Source: Moniliophthora roreri (Eukaryota > Basidiomycota > Agaricomycetes > Agaricales > Marasmiaceae). Taken from it: 64,000 bases of DNA. Under the pieces are notes generated by a model, which was given only the letters and a program-made list of their open reading frames with translations, made no database searches and was not told the DNA's origin. Positions 46,826-59,635 of this stretch are shown one piece after another. The position numbers and the translations under genes were made by a program. The stretch lies in NCBI GenBank assembly GCA_001466705.2, contig LATX02000185.1, positions 62,001 to 126,000 of the forward strand, given 5' to 3'. Position 1 is the stretch's first letter. The number at the start of each line of letters is the position of its first letter.

Positions 46826-48637
46826 TCAAAGATATATTGTCACCGGAGCGTTCGATGATTTCACCGATACGCTGGATTTCTCCTTATTTGCCTCGTCCCA
46901 GTACACCGAGCCCTCCATATGAGACTGAACCTGCCTCGAATCTACATGCCTGGTTCGGCCCCTTCCCCAAGGATCCTCTTTCCTCTTCGAGATGAGGTGA
47001 GGAGGCGAGTTCGACGTTTGAAGGATATACGATCCTTCGAAAGCAGGTGGGAGCCAAACATTAGCCAGACCATTTGAAGTTTTACTTTCCAAGTGAAGGG
47101 TCGACCCCAGTGGCATGTCCTTGATGTCGAGGTGTATTCCACTGTTAGAAGAGACACCCCGGAGAAGGAATCTGTCCCCTGACGAAGACACTTTGCCCTT
47201 GGAGTGAAGTCGCACGTCTGCTTGTAAGCGACTGAAATGGCAAATAAGATCAGCTCGAGTTGATGAGCTGAATGAATTTGATCTTACTTATTGCTAGTTT
47301 CCATAAACAACTCTGCCTCGGATTTGGTTGCAGTCAGATCGACTTCAACCTCGATAGGGGCGTCGGATGTCTTGAGCGTGATGGAATTAATGGCATCATA
47401 CTTTCCACTGATCGGTCCATTCGAACTCTCCGCTTCAATGTTCTCTGCAGAAATGTGCTAATAAAGGGGTCCTCAGCGCAAGTAAAGCGTGGCTGAATGA
47501 TGTATCTACCTTCAAATCTATAACACTATTTGACGTGCGGATAGTGGCATTTCCAGCAGTAAGGGCCTGGAAAGTAGGGCATTAGTGCTCAAAAAAGGTA
47601 GAAGTAGGGTTATATATACCTCGACGAAGATGGGGAAGTTTGATGATTTTAAGTCGATGTTTTGGAAGTAAACCGTCTTGGATAGGTCCTCCACAAGGTG
47701 CTTGAACATTGGTAAGTCAGTTTCAAAGTTGTTGATACCCAGACGACGGGTCGTCTTAACGGGTAAGGAGACGTCCACGTCGAAGTAGAGGTTCTCATCA
47801 TAACCTCGACCTGGCCACCAGCGGGGAGTCTGCGATATCTACGTCAAGAGCGAGTAATGGGCAAGTAACTTCAACGCACGATGATGCCTACACCAACTTC
47901 TCCGCTATTCCTGGTCAACTTGCAGATTTTCGCCTCTCCAAGCACATCTTCTCGATGATAACGAATGGTGATGTCTACTTTGACATGTTCAGATTGTCCG
48001 TGTTTAGTGACTCGTATCTGCCCGTTCGATAATGTGCCACGAGCCAGAAATATCAATGCTTCCGCACTGACTGGGAGCTCGAACGAAGTGTGCGCCCAAT
48101 ATGGGAAGAGGGAGATCGGGTCTGCTGTGAGATCTCCCTTCTCTGGAACAGCACAGTAGTCAAGGTCTATACCGTTGGGCACTTCGTAATTATTCTGAGC
48201 AACAACCTGAATGTCAGCCTACCAGATGATGCACGCCTCTCTCTATATACGTCTGAAGTACTCACCCAATGTCGTCCAGTAAACCTTGCTACGCTCATAA
48301 TGCTCTGAACCAGCATTGTTACCAAAACCCATATTAGAATTGCTATCAAAAAAGCTTCACAGAACCGCTTCGTCGTCTTCCTTCGAATCCGACGTCGTTC
48401 ATGGGGGTCCAGATCAGGATAATGAGGTGAAGGGGGTACCATTATATGAGCATATGAAGACCCCGGGACGCTATAAGGCTGCGCGGAGGCAGGATAAGGT
48501 GCCTGCGTCTGAAGTCTGGGTATTGGTCCTTGATTCTGAGTGGTCGCTCCATACGATGGTGGTTGTTGAATTTGTGCCGGGAACTCAGGTTGCTGGCCTT
48601 TGAGCGGAGAAGTAGGCGCGTCCTCCGAAATGATCAT
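46826..48637 (-). CDS. DUF7330-type single-pass membrane protein (copy 1)
   Basis: It starts at 48637 (MIISEDAPTSPLKGQQPEF). A Pro/Gln-rich cytosolic head of about 90 residues ends in a basic cluster (HERRRIRRKTTKRF), then comes one membrane helix (FCEAFLIAILIWVLVTMLV). The long extracellular part is made of beta-strand-like repeats such as ADPISLFPYWAHTSFELPV, HVKVDITIRYHREDVLG, NIDLKSSNFPIFVEALTAGN, ISGKYDAINSITLKTSDAPI, GVSSNSGIHLDIKDMPLGS and NVWLPPAFEGSYIL. It stops after SNAPVTIYL at 46826. The layout (disordered head, one helix, repetitive beta domain with LPPxFEGS) is that of a widespread basidiomycete family of unknown function. Six or seven exons. A second member sits at the right end of the window. 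Confidence 0.7.
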
Positions 48638-49497
48638 GGTGGAGGAGGAAGAATGTAAATAACGCTAAGATGTACATCTTTTCTTTTGTAGATATCTGTC
48701 AGGAAGAGAGCCATGTGCCACTGAATTTCGTACTTCCCGCCTGTCCCTGCGGTCAACTTCGCCGGCCCCGAATCAATTCATCCGCAGTTTCGACACTTCA
48801 GCGCCGAGCGCTAGTGCAGAACTTGTGATATGTGCGCAGCTGTGAAAGATTGCAAATTGATTGGATAGTGTTCCTGATACCGGTCAATTGCGCCATCGAA
48901 GCGCGCGTCACAGCTACAGCATGTATCTTTTTTAACTGATTTATAGATTGCTGTTATAGACTAATAAGCAGATGGTAGTAATAAACACATGTAAGAAGAT
49001 ATGGACAGGTAGAGATATCGAGACACAGCTGAGAAGGTAGTAATAGAGATAATGGGGTGGGTCGGGTGCGAGCGCTGGGATTGGACTGGATAAAAGAAAA
49101 CTTTTAGGATCTGGGATGAATGCAACGAATGAATGACTAGAGGACGGTCGAGTGAAGATGAATGAAAGAATTTTTCCTGAATTAAAAATGACGATTCCGA
49201 CCGCAACAAATGGAGGATGGTGTGTATGTGTCGCACCGGAGTTTTATCCCTATTGCAGGAGAAACTGGACACGACAGTCCCAAGAAGAATGAAAAAAAGA
49301 CAACAACAGGAGATCACCAAAACTGCAGAATGAATATCCCAACTCATCACTACCGACCTCTCCCCCAAACCCGAATCACGTTTTACATTTCCTGAGAAAA
49401 AGATCTCCATAGGTCGACATCGCTTTCCTATATCACAACAAGTCCCCTTCTTTCTAGTTCCTTTTCTTCTTCTATCTCCCCCTTCTGCTATGACGGT
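48638..49497. other. intergenic between DUF7330 and OPT genes
   Basis: About 860 bases with no supported gene. It includes the upstream side of the minus-strand DUF7330 gene and the 3' flank of the OPT gene. A minus frame at 48961-49410 is S/F-rich and has no recognisable features. Confidence 0.45.
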
Positions 49498-52400
49498 CCT
49501 GCACCCAGTACGCCATTCGGCCAGGGTAGACCACCTTCTGGCATCTGCTTGAGCGGTAGACGCTTGTAGTCTGCAGTCTGGGTGAAAACGCTATTACCCC
49601 ACCATTCCAGTGATATCTGGCCATCCTTGGGAAACTAGTACGAAAAGAGAACACAATCAATACGCTGATGATCGTGAGCGCAGTCAGCCACTTACCTGTA
49701 GCGTGAAAAAGATGAATATCAGACTCAGTACCGTCCCGCAATCCAACGCAGCACTCGTCACATAGTTGAACTTGGCCCACCACGAGAAGCTGCGCTTCCT
49801 GATCAGGTATTGGAAGACGAATCCAACCAAGAACCAAGAGCTATAGTTGATACCGGTCGCAGGCGGGATGGCACTGACACCATTGAGGACAACAGGCGTC
49901 GAAACGTACTTGACCCACGAGTTGGGATAGCGACGTTGCCATAACCAGAACGGCAGCGGAAGGAAGGCGCCGATAAGGAGGGCGTATAGATGAGGATGAT
50001 AAATAGAGCCGGTTCCAAACTGACGAGTAGGACCAATCAAACCCCTGAACGAGTCGGTTAGTTAATGTCCCTTGTACATAGGCGACATCAAACAGGCTTA
50101 CCAGACAGCCGATGCTGTGAAGAAGACTTGGTTGTGCGGACAAGTCAACTGTGACTTCTGCTCCGGCAGACAAATGCCTTCAACGTGATCGAACATCCAG
50201 GTCTTGACCCCTACTTGTAAGAAAGCCGCCAGGATTGTTGATACGAGTTGAACTTGTGATGGCATCGTTAGCATTACTCGACAGTTGAGGCAATACTGTC
50301 CACTTACCGATAAAAGTCGCCCGCGGAGGTACCTTGACGTAGTGGCCTAGCTTAAGATCTTGTACGAAGCTAGTTGCCTCGGTCAATGTCTGCACTGAAT
50401 AACTCTTGAACACCATGTTGGCCAGCGGATTACCAGGGATCAGCGACCCAGGTATAATCTGCGCTAGGATATTCAATGTGATCTGCAATGCATATTAGAC
50501 ACTGCGGCGAGGAAGTTGAACAGAAGAGAAGCTCACCCCCTGTCCAGTCATCGCGTAGATAAAACCACTTGGTAGAATATAAATCACTGGTAATATCACA
50601 GCGAGCACCAGTGACCAAACAGGAACCTCTGCATGCCATACTTCAACAGCAACAATAGCCAGACCAAAGAACACCGCGAACGAGAGCAAGTACCACCAAT
50701 CTGGGACTTCGGGGTATTGCCTCATCAACTTGGCGTGGATATCGTCGCTCTCAACCCTTATCTTCTTGACACCATTGATCAGAGATCGCCCGTGATAAAG
50801 AATAGTGTGTGTAATCACACAAGTCGAGAGAGCGAACGCAATCAGGTAGCACACGGCGTACGTGGCTGGCAGGTACAGCGGAGAGTAGTTGTTATACGCT
50901 TCTTCATTGAATGAATCATCGGCAGGATTAAAAACTCGGGTGATGTTATAGACTTCACCAAAGCGGTCGTATGGTTGATTGTCGGATATCGGGAAATAGG
51001 CCAAGTTCCAAGACTGCGTGCCACGTCATTCAATGTCCGTGCGTGAGAAGAGAAGAGTATACTCACGTTGGTATAGTACAGGATGGGAGTTAATATCCAG
51101 TAGAAGAGAACGAATCCTAAGAAGACGTGTAGCTGGGCCCACCAAGGTACCATGAGAGGACTGCCGATCCAAATGATCTGTGTCCAATCGAATGTGATAA
51201 AACTCATGCCCAAACCACTAGCGGTTCCGAATAACTGATTAACAGGAATATTGTTAGGGGCAGCCCAGCATATGAAGGAGAAAATGCTGAGAGCCTCGAA
51301 GATGAATCCCGGGAAAAAGAAAAAGAGGAACGCCCCAATGAAAACGATCATGAAGAATTTGTATCGGGTGATCCCACGCGTGGCTCGGCCGCCACTCTGC
51401 TGGGCGTCGACTACACCACTGGGGACGACAGCACTCACTCTTCCGGCGGCGAGATCCTCCTCCTCGTCTTCCTCTGCATGAAGTGTGTTCAATAACGTGC
51501 AGGCAACCAAGTTCTGCGGCCAAACCATGCTAGCCGGCCAGACAAGGAACCGTCGGCAAAGTCCAGCGAGACCGAAACCGGTAAGCTGGGTCGCCATAAC
51601 GAGAACCAAGGAGAACCAATACCCCCATTTTTTGTCGTAGAACATTTCCGAGACGACAATGGCGTTGATAGCGTAGGGCGAGCTCACGGCGACATTGGCC
51701 ATGATGAATACAAGCACATGCTCTTTAATGTTCCAGGGTCCGGGATTAAGAGAAAATTCAACTGAACGTGGTTGAGCGAGAGATGTAAGTGACGAGCTCC
51801 ACCAGGATCGAAGTTTGTAGAGTCGGGAGATTGAGTTTTGAGATAGCGCGACAGGCGTGCCTGGTGCTTTACCTGCTTCTGTTGGGATGGGAGGTGTCGT
51901 TGGGCGAGGAACAAGGAACGCTGGAAGATGCGGTAAAGGTATACGATATGTCGCAATGGGCAGAGTGAAGGAGAGGAATTTTCCAAAGGGATATGAAACG
52001 AGCAGAAGTGCGAGTGGAACAATGGCAGGTGCTGGATTCCGGAAGTTGAAGAAGACATTGAGTGCACTGAGAAGAGCGAAGGTCAGAGATATACAGTACG
52101 GCCGTAAATGTGAGCTGTCAACATACCAGCTGATTAGATTCAGCCCGAGACCAACAACCCACATCCGAATAGTCAGTGCGGGCATATCTGGGTCGTCTAT
52201 GTTCGATACAGATGCTCTGACTTCTGGGAAAGGCGAGTCTTCCTCCTCAATGGCATCAAAGTCAAATTCCATCTTGATGCTCCCTTCTCTGCTCTCCACT
52301 GTGTAATCCTCATAGTCTTCTCCAATGCTTTCACCGATACTGTTAACCTCTGCGCTCTTTAGACGATGACTGCTGGGAGGTCCACCGGCCGACTCGAGGT

Positions 52401-52881
52401 CCTTGTGCTTGTTCTTCTCTAATGAAGTGACGGGTGAAGGGGGTATTGACACCCGAACCTGCCTCGACGAGGTCGTTGTCGGCCGTGAGTTGAGTCGGTT
52501 TAGCCGTACATCGCCAGACGCATTATTTAGATCATGTGAAGCTGTGGATGGGGGTGATTGGGGCTGGTTTAGGGAATGTGCGGTATTCGGGGGATAGTCT
52601 GGGAATCTTGCGTAGGGATCGAATGTGGGCGACGGATAAGAGAGCGCAGCCTGCTGATGTTGATTCTGTAAATGCTGGTGCTGCTGCTCCTGTTGTTGCT
52701 CTGCTGTCGTCGGGGGCTGGAAAGCGAATAAATTGTCGTCGTCGCTGTCCTCGTCCTCGTAATCTTCCTCATCGTACGGTTCGTATGCAAACTGGTCATT
52801 GGGCTGCATTTGGTGCTGCTGCAGAGACTGAGGACCGCCCGCCGACGTCGTCGGACGACGAGAGGATATGGGACGGGGCAT
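49498..52881 (-). CDS. OPT-family oligopeptide transporter
   Basis: This is a plasma-membrane proton-coupled transporter of the OPT (peptide/siderophore/glutathione) class. Exon 1 runs 52881 to about 51067. After an intron the chain continues NLAYFPISDNQPYDRFGEVY and so on to the stop at 49498. Family hallmarks are SLNPGPWNIKEHVLVFIMAN early in the membrane domain, IVVSEMFYDKKWGYWFSLVL, WPASMVWPQNLVACTLLNTL and SGLGMSFITFDWTQIIW. Later ones are IPGSLIPGNPLANMVFKSYS, FIGQVVSTILAAFLQVGVKT, and GINYSSWFLVGFVFQY. About 14-16 helices are expected. The N-terminal 230 residues are an unusually long hydrophilic head, rich in Gln/Pro/Ser with acidic runs (YEPYDEEDYEDEDSDDDN and QQQEQQHQHLQNQHQQ). Substrate not predictable from sequence alone. 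Confidence 0.9.
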
Positions 52882-55800
52882 AATGCGCTTGGGGGGGAGG
52901 GAAATGGGAGTTGACGCAGAATAACCACAGCCCAGAGAGGGGGACCCCAGGCACGATCACTTATTTGGTCTTTTATTTACTACTTCTCAAGCTCGATTTC
53001 CCATGCGCAAAATAATTTCTCTTGTCTCTCCTTCCAACATCAAGTCCCAGTACAACGTCAAAATACATGCCATTGCCTCGCTTCCTAGTCCTGACCCTTT
53101 GCTGTCATCCAACCTGCAAGCAAGCGAGCAGGGGAAAGATTTTTCCTTCATTCCTGGCGCAAACTTTCTGGTTACCACAGCGCCGCTTCGTCGCCGATTT
53201 CCAGGCACATTATTAAGCTGCACTATTCATTTGTCTATCCTTGATCTGGGCAGTGTGTGCAGTGCGTACCTGACACTAGGACTCGTGGCCGAAAACTTTA
53301 TGCTCGTAGCTCGACGATCAGCGTAGACAACTACCCCAGCCCCAGAACTGGACATAACAAGCAGCAGCGGCGTTCACAAAGTCTACTCACTCCCACTGCG
53401 CTGGCGAAAGCGAGGGAATAGAACGAATCGTCTTCAGCCCGCTTTCCCGTCACGGCATCCTCGGCACGTCAAGGCATGATACCGAACAGCAGGATTACAG
53501 TATTACACTCCCACCAGGAACCTACAGCTGCAGTCAAACGATACACAGGGTTCTGCTCATTACGTCTCGTAGCCAAGAAGCCCTATCTTTGTCCTGCATT
53601 CGCCAGATTAAACGCCGTTCCCATACTACCATTCTGGCCAGGAACCAAATTAAGAGATGTTTGGAGATTTATATATTGCGCTAGTCAATCGCTTGAAGAA
53701 AACTGCGTCGATCAGCACGTCTCATTCATTCACACTTGGTACCTGGATTCAACTCTGCAACTGTTCTGCTCGGAATGTGTTGTTACCTGTTACTCGCAGC
53801 GACTCTCATCGGGACCCGCCAGATAGTACTTCTGTGAATCCACTTCTATACATGCTTGCCGTCGTCATGGATCCAGTCTCTGTGAATAGGAGGCTGAGGA
53901 CTTGGAGCCATGATCGATTAATTAGCTAGAGGCCTTCTTGATGTTCAAAGTCGCACTTCAAGCCTTCAAGCCCGAGTCGGTGTTGACGAGGAGATCTAGA
54001 GCGAAAGTAGTCGAATTGATGATGGCGCCTGTGACCAATGCGATTGTGTCGCTCCTGGCACTCTCAAGTTTTATACTTCTTTCCTTTTCACATATTTATC
54101 GATATTACACACATTTACGCTCAAATCCCAAAGCTGCAGCGGTTCCTTTTGAGCAACCTGAAAGGACTTTGTTTACCCAGTTTGTTCTTATTTCTTGACT
54201 TTACAAATTCCATTCATTCTGTCCAATCACTTGACTTGTCGCTTTCGGCCGCAATCATTTCGATCCATCGTCCAGCATCAATCATGCGGTCTTGAGAATT
54301 CAGCGAGGGGTCAAACGCTGATCCGCTGCTGAAAGTTGGATAGCTCCACAGGAGGAGGTCGTTGACAGCTCTGAACCCGAGGCGCCCGTCGTACTACTTG
54401 TCGACGTTGAACCAAGCCCTACATGACCGATGGCGCGTTCAGAGTCGACCCCTCAGCGAGATTCAGAGAACATCTAGGGTCTAAAAAACAGCTTGAACCC
54501 GGACCCTGCTTTCGTGCGACCTTTCTCTCTTGTTCACGCAGGTTCAGGTATCGGTGTTTCAACTTGCATGACCCCAGGCAAAAATGGTTCGTTGATACGA
54601 CTGTCAAGAGTCAAGGCTCAATGTATATACATGACGTGTAGGTGCCTGAAGATATTCAAATGAGTGACAGCTCTTTCTGGGCTATCGTGCTGGCCAAGGC
54701 TTGGAAGTCCTCTCAATCCTCCAGTTGGAATGATCAATGATGGTTTCCTCTGGGTTTTGACGAGAACGAACTCACCTCGCAATCGTCGGAGAACCGTGCG
54801 ACGATCCTTTCCGGGTCCTTGGACAACGATCAACATTTGAGTCAGCAGGCTGCGTCCTGCATTGACTTGTACGTGCGCTACTCCACCCTATGGGCGTTAA
54901 GGCTGGGGTTACACGTACCATGGACAGGAAGTATGGAAGGGACGCTCTGCACCCTAAAAAGATGATAGTAGTGCATGGCACAGTGGAGCTCTAAGATACT
55001 TTGTTCGGGTCGAATCATGAGGACTCACCTTTCAAGTCAAAGAGGTCCGAGTGCAGATACTGTACCTTTACGAGGCAGTTCAAACGAGGGTGTAACCTGA
55101 AATTCTGTTTTCGATCATTTGTTGCCCCCCCCTGTGACTTTGCAAAAATTTCATTTTGGATAGTTTTTGTGTCAGATTTCCCGGTAATGCACTCTGGAGA
55201 TTCGACCATGACCAGTGACCGTCGTGAGTTTCAGGTCCTCTGTGACCCGTGGCGTACAAAGCCATAATATGCCAAGTAAAACCCAACAGTGACCGAGAGG
55301 GCATGTTTGATGAGATATATACTTTCGGATCCAAAAGGAAGATGAGACCCGGGCAAATCTGTTACCTGGAGCATGAAGGTCGTCCCCGATGAGTCAATCT
55401 GATTAAGTTCTGGGACCAGGTAATCATAAAGCCCAACAACTTTGCCAACAGCGCCTGTGGGCCCGAGAAAGGGTTTTCCGGTGCATCGCAACAAAGGCTG
55501 TGAGCAGATGAGACAGATATACAAATATGCTCATATGATGCAAGGCAAAACAGCTGAACTTGAACTACTCGCGTTGTGTAACAAAGATCTGAGCGTTTGA
55601 ATGACGAGTCCTGAAGTTTGGGCCCAGGGTACGCTGCCTCGATAAACCTCCGCTTTTGGGACTAATTTAGATTTTCGTTTGGCGGATTAAAGATGGTGTG
55701 TGCTTGAAGTTCCGTTACCAAGCTGCGTATTGTGGTTGATGGAAGGTAGTTGGGTAGTTTGCAGGAGAGGCGTCGGAAGTTGCCGAATAAGACGCGCGAG

Positions 55801-56999
55801 AGGAACTTCAACCTGCGCCTGGCAACCGTCTCTTCGACCTTCTCTGCGACACTTCGAGCTCTTGCAACAAACACATTTCCTTCTCTTTTTGCGGTGTAGT
55901 GCTCTCAGATCATAGAGCCTGGTTGTTTTGTGAGTGTTCGAGTCGGTGTGTTCGTGGTAGTTTTCGCGAGCCAGCGATCTAATCTCCTTTTCAGTGCAAG
56001 GACTTGGGGACCGAATCCAAAGTGAATATGCATAGGAGAATTTGGCAAAAAGGGATATCTTTACCGTCACAAACCTGGGCTCGAATCGGAAGAACTTCTC
56101 TAAAGCAACTTTGACTCCCAATCATGAAACTCATCCTTGATGAGTGACGCCAGGACAGCGGCTTTTACTTCAGACACAAGGCACACTTCATTTCTCAGCT
56201 TAGATGCTCCTAGCTTAGATGCTCCTCCGATAGAGCTCCTGTCATTCTTCTTGCTCCCTAGAGTGAATTCTACAAGGGCTACTATGCATAAAGCCGTAGG
56301 CATGAAAACTGGACGTCGGCATTCACCTGAAGGATTTTATTGTGGGTACTTTCAACCGGCTTCATGCCTAGATCCCGGCAGAAAAATGATTTTATCAAGT
56401 CACAATTCGAGCGCATGAAGTGCTTTTGCGGCCGGCGTTGATGGAGTAAAACCCTCGCTCGTGAACTTGAACCCAGTCAACCATGACAAAGATTTTATGC
56501 CGAACGAGATCCGGAACGGTCGGAATTTTGCCTAGTGCAATCACAGCTTCCCGGTGGCCGCACCCAAGACTCGTCGCTGATATCAATCTCTTCCCGCAGC
56601 TTCAGAGTTCAAAACGAGGCAATCTTTCGTACCATTATCCAAGTAAGCAGGGTACATAATTGCCCTGCCCCATCATTCCCATCAGACACGATGCATCATC
56701 AGCTGTGTGGTCCGTCCCGGATGACGCGGGACGAAGTGCTGCTGCTTGAAGTTTCTGAGTTGTGCTGGTATCTGAATACAGACACAAGTATTGTATATAC
56801 CGACAATTACCATAACTTACTTTGTCTGCTCTTGGTGTGTGCTGAAGATACATAGATACCACCTACTACAAGCTAAAGAACGGGGTAATTGTAAATCGTA
56901 CATAAAACTACAGCAGTTGATGACTTCGGATCGGGGATGTCGGTCGGCCATTTATTACTATACTTAAACTGATGGCGGAGATGTTGGTCAGCTTGCTCA
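52882..56999. other. 4.1 kb without a recognisable gene
   Basis: Many short frames occur on both strands (53003-53326, 53476-53826, 54423-54641, 55231-55524 minus, 55687-56121 minus). None matches a family, has a signal peptide with plausible processing, or splices into a longer product. The minus frame 55687-56121 has a basic Cys-rich patch (KKRRKCVCCKSSKC) but nothing around it supports coding. The region could hold promoters, an ncRNA or eroded sequence. Confidence 0.45.
56197..56226. repeat. 15-bp tandem duplication
   Basis: AGCTTAGATGCTCCT occurs twice, back to back. No further copies lie next to it. It looks like a simple slippage or footprint-type duplication. Confidence 0.8.
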
Positions 57000-58759
57000 A
57001 TGTTTGACGCCAATCTGCTCCCCTTCGACCTACTCCCTCCCATCCTCTCTCAGCTCTGCAATCGCAAAGATTTACATGCTTGTGCACTAGTCAGTAAGGC
57101 TTTCAATCGTGCAGCGACCCCACTGCTGTACCATACCCTTGATTCCAGGATAATATCCAAGGTAAGAATTTTTCGGGATTAGCAGAAAGACATCGCTAAT
57201 AAAGGGGACATTTCCTGTCATTTAGTCTTCACTGCATCATCCCGCGACGACCTTGAAGGAAAAGCCAAATCTAGCGCAATATGTTCGCCATGTTACAGAA
57301 ACAGGCAAGTTGCATCAAAATATAGGTATTAGAATTGACTCACACGAGCAACTACCTTGACTAGGTGCTGTTCACAGAGGGCTCCTTCTTCGTTATCCAG
57401 CAATCACAGACAACACGCTAGCTGCATTATCTCTATGCAAGAACATCTATTCGATGACATGGATTGACGACACCTCAACCACCGGAACCGTATTGCTGCG
57501 TTTTCTTTGGGTTCTTCGGGATCTACCCCTGCGTTCACTTACTATTCGAACACATAGTGATCTCGGAGAAGACGTTTGGCAAGAGCTCATCACTCTCCAA
57601 GGTCTTGAGAAGCTGTCGATTTGGTGTATGGAAGGTCCGCCACGCGTTCTTCAGGGCTGGTCCAACACCCTCGGTAAAACGCTTACACACCTCGAACTGG
57701 GAGTTAGTGGTTTCAATTTAAACACCATTCCCGAATGTGCGTATTGATTTGAATTCCCCTTTTTCCCTTCCATCTTTGTTTGTTCTGTAGCGATGTGCAG
57801 GAGTCCCACCAACAATTCTCATCACAGTGCTTTCACATCTACCTCTCCTCACCGACCTCCGTCTGAAGGGCGCACCGGCCAATTCAATCCATACTATCAT
57901 CACATTCCTACCGAACCTCAGATCCCTTGATGTGGAGTATCTCGGCGGATCGAACATTTCCTCTTTCCGACGAACGCAGTCATTACCAGTTCATGGTCAA
58001 TCTGCGCACAAGATTCGACCTCTTCCCGCATTACGGAACCTCATCATCCACTCCTCCTCTGTAGATGGCCTTGGCACGCAGAAGATATGGTCCTGGGTCA
58101 GAGACCTCGTTCCTCATCGTGGCTTGGAATTTTTCAAATTGCACGCCTTCACCATCTACAATGGTTCATACAACTTTCCGAACAATTTCTCGAACACCGT
58201 TCCCCACGGTCCATCCGGTACCAGTCGAATGATGTCGTATGTCGAGTCGCTGAGAGGTCAACCGACCATACCAAGGATGTTCATGTTGGACTTGGCTTTG
58301 GTACACAGGGAGACATTAAGGGCATTCGAAGTAGGTGAAGCTGGTCTGATGACTGTAGGTGATGTGGAATGTTTATGCGGGGTATTTCCGAAGCTCGAGG
58401 TGCTGGCATGTGCTGTGGCGAGTAAAGATGTGGTGCGTCGCGTCTCTCTCGCTTGCTTCAATCCTGTTTGCTGAAGAGTATTCCTTCCCATCTAGGATTC
58501 GATCAAGAACTCTATAAGAGGCGCGAAGAATCTAAGGTCGATGAAACTGCAGATTCATTGGATACCCGATGAACCAGGCGTAAACTACAAACCCCCGGTC
58601 TTTTCAGTAAACGATGCGAGAGATTTGATGCTCCGGAGCGAAGACAGCCAACTGAGGATCATCGGAGTGGGGCCTTTCCTGTACGTTGGTAAATGGGCCG
58701 CTCCTGGACCAAGATTCGAGGTGTTGGAAAACGTTGCGGAGGACAAGTGGCACACTTGA
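57000..58759 (+). CDS. F-box protein with LRR-like C-terminal part
   Basis: This is a typical mushroom F-box protein. The F-box is at residues 1-45 (LLPFDLLPPILSQLCNRKDL, ACALVSKAFNRAATPLLYHT), which would bind Skp1 in an SCF ubiquitin ligase. It is followed by leucine-rich repeat-like strands: LRDLPLRSLTIRTHSDLGE, LQGLEKLSIWCMEGPP, LGKTLTHLELGVSGFNLN, LSHLPLLTDLRLKGAPANS, LPALRNLIIHSSSVDGLG, ECLCGVFPKLEVLACAVA and GAKNLRSMKLQIHWIP. It ends VLENVAEDKWHT at 58759. The start at 57000 puts the F-box at the very N-terminus, the norm for the family. Introns lie at about 57163-57224, 57305-57364 (a GC-AG intron, donor GCAAGT), 57736-57801 and 58434-58496. Target protein unknown. Confidence 0.85.
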
Positions 58760-59248
58760 CATGGATATATATGATGCATCTTTTATAGATTTCAATAAGC
58801 GGACTTGAAGAATTTAGTTGTCAGGAACTGCTGTAAAACACGATAGTAATACTACAGAATCAATGTCGTATACATTTTGATTTCTGGCAATATTGCAAGA
58901 TTGGGTGTCCGCTGTTTATTGCGGATGGCTGTGCTACTTACTGCTTTCCCCTTGTCCACATCGCACCGTCACAGGCGAACAAACGTCCCCTCCTTTGCGT
59001 CTGTCTGTCGTTCTTCTCATTAATCAAATGGATTCAGCAGATGTCGTGGTCCAGATTCTGCAGTTCTCATATCTGTCATTCATCAGCATCAGACTGCTAC
59101 TGTTTCAGTCAGCTCGGTGAGCAGCGGTTTCCGTATTCTTGGGTGAATACCACGTCAATTATGAGACACCTACAGTTACGGTTCGTTCATTTATGCTCGT
59201 ATAATCTACTACAGCGCTCAATGTCTTCACTGCTCCTGCCATGATGAG

Positions 59249-59272
59249 CTCAATCTCCGAGAAGCACTCTCA
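59249..59272. repeat. diverged direct repeat, unit A
   Basis: CTCAATCTCCGAGAAGCACT then CTCA. A copy with two differences is found at 59612-59635. Similarity extends weakly upstream (AATCTACTACAGC versus AATCTATGCCACAGC). Confidence 0.5.
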
Positions 59273-59611
59273 TTTCTCTTTGGAAGGCAGTTTTCTACAA
59301 CCTTCTCTTCTTCCCGTCTTTTGACGTGATTCTGGGCCCACAGGGGCACCAACGTTTTGTCTCGATCGAGCGGCAGGTCGGGCCAGCCCGCAGAAGCTCA
59401 CACGCACCTCACTGTAACCCCCTTAACTTCGACTCGACGGGATCGGACCTACCCCAACTTCACCAACGCTACTTTTTGAGACAGATTCAAATTGAATTTG
59501 GGCCAGAACACGACATTCCAGGGCAACGTGGGATTACGGTACGCTCTTTGATGATACTCGCCAGGCTAGACGGTCTAATCTATGCCACAGCTATTCTCTC
59601 CCAATCGCGTA

Positions 59612-59635
59612 CTCAATCTCCGAGCAGCACTCACA
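59612..59635. repeat. diverged direct repeat, unit B
   Basis: CTCAATCTCCGAGCAGCACT then CACA, 363 bases after unit A in the same orientation. Confidence 0.5.

Noticed and set aside
50842..51060. Continuation of the OPT first exon past the donor near 51067
   Set aside because: The unspliced tail loses the conserved FPISDNQPYDRFGE segment, which is found in the next exon in the correct phase.
53003..53326. 107-codon frame downstream of the OPT promoter region
   Set aside because: Contains no motif, starts in the divergent leader of the OPT gene and has no splice continuation.
55687..56121. Cys-rich basic minus-strand frame as a zinc-binding protein
   Set aside because: The Cys residues (CVCC, KC) are not spaced as in any known finger, and the rest of the frame has no protein-like pattern.
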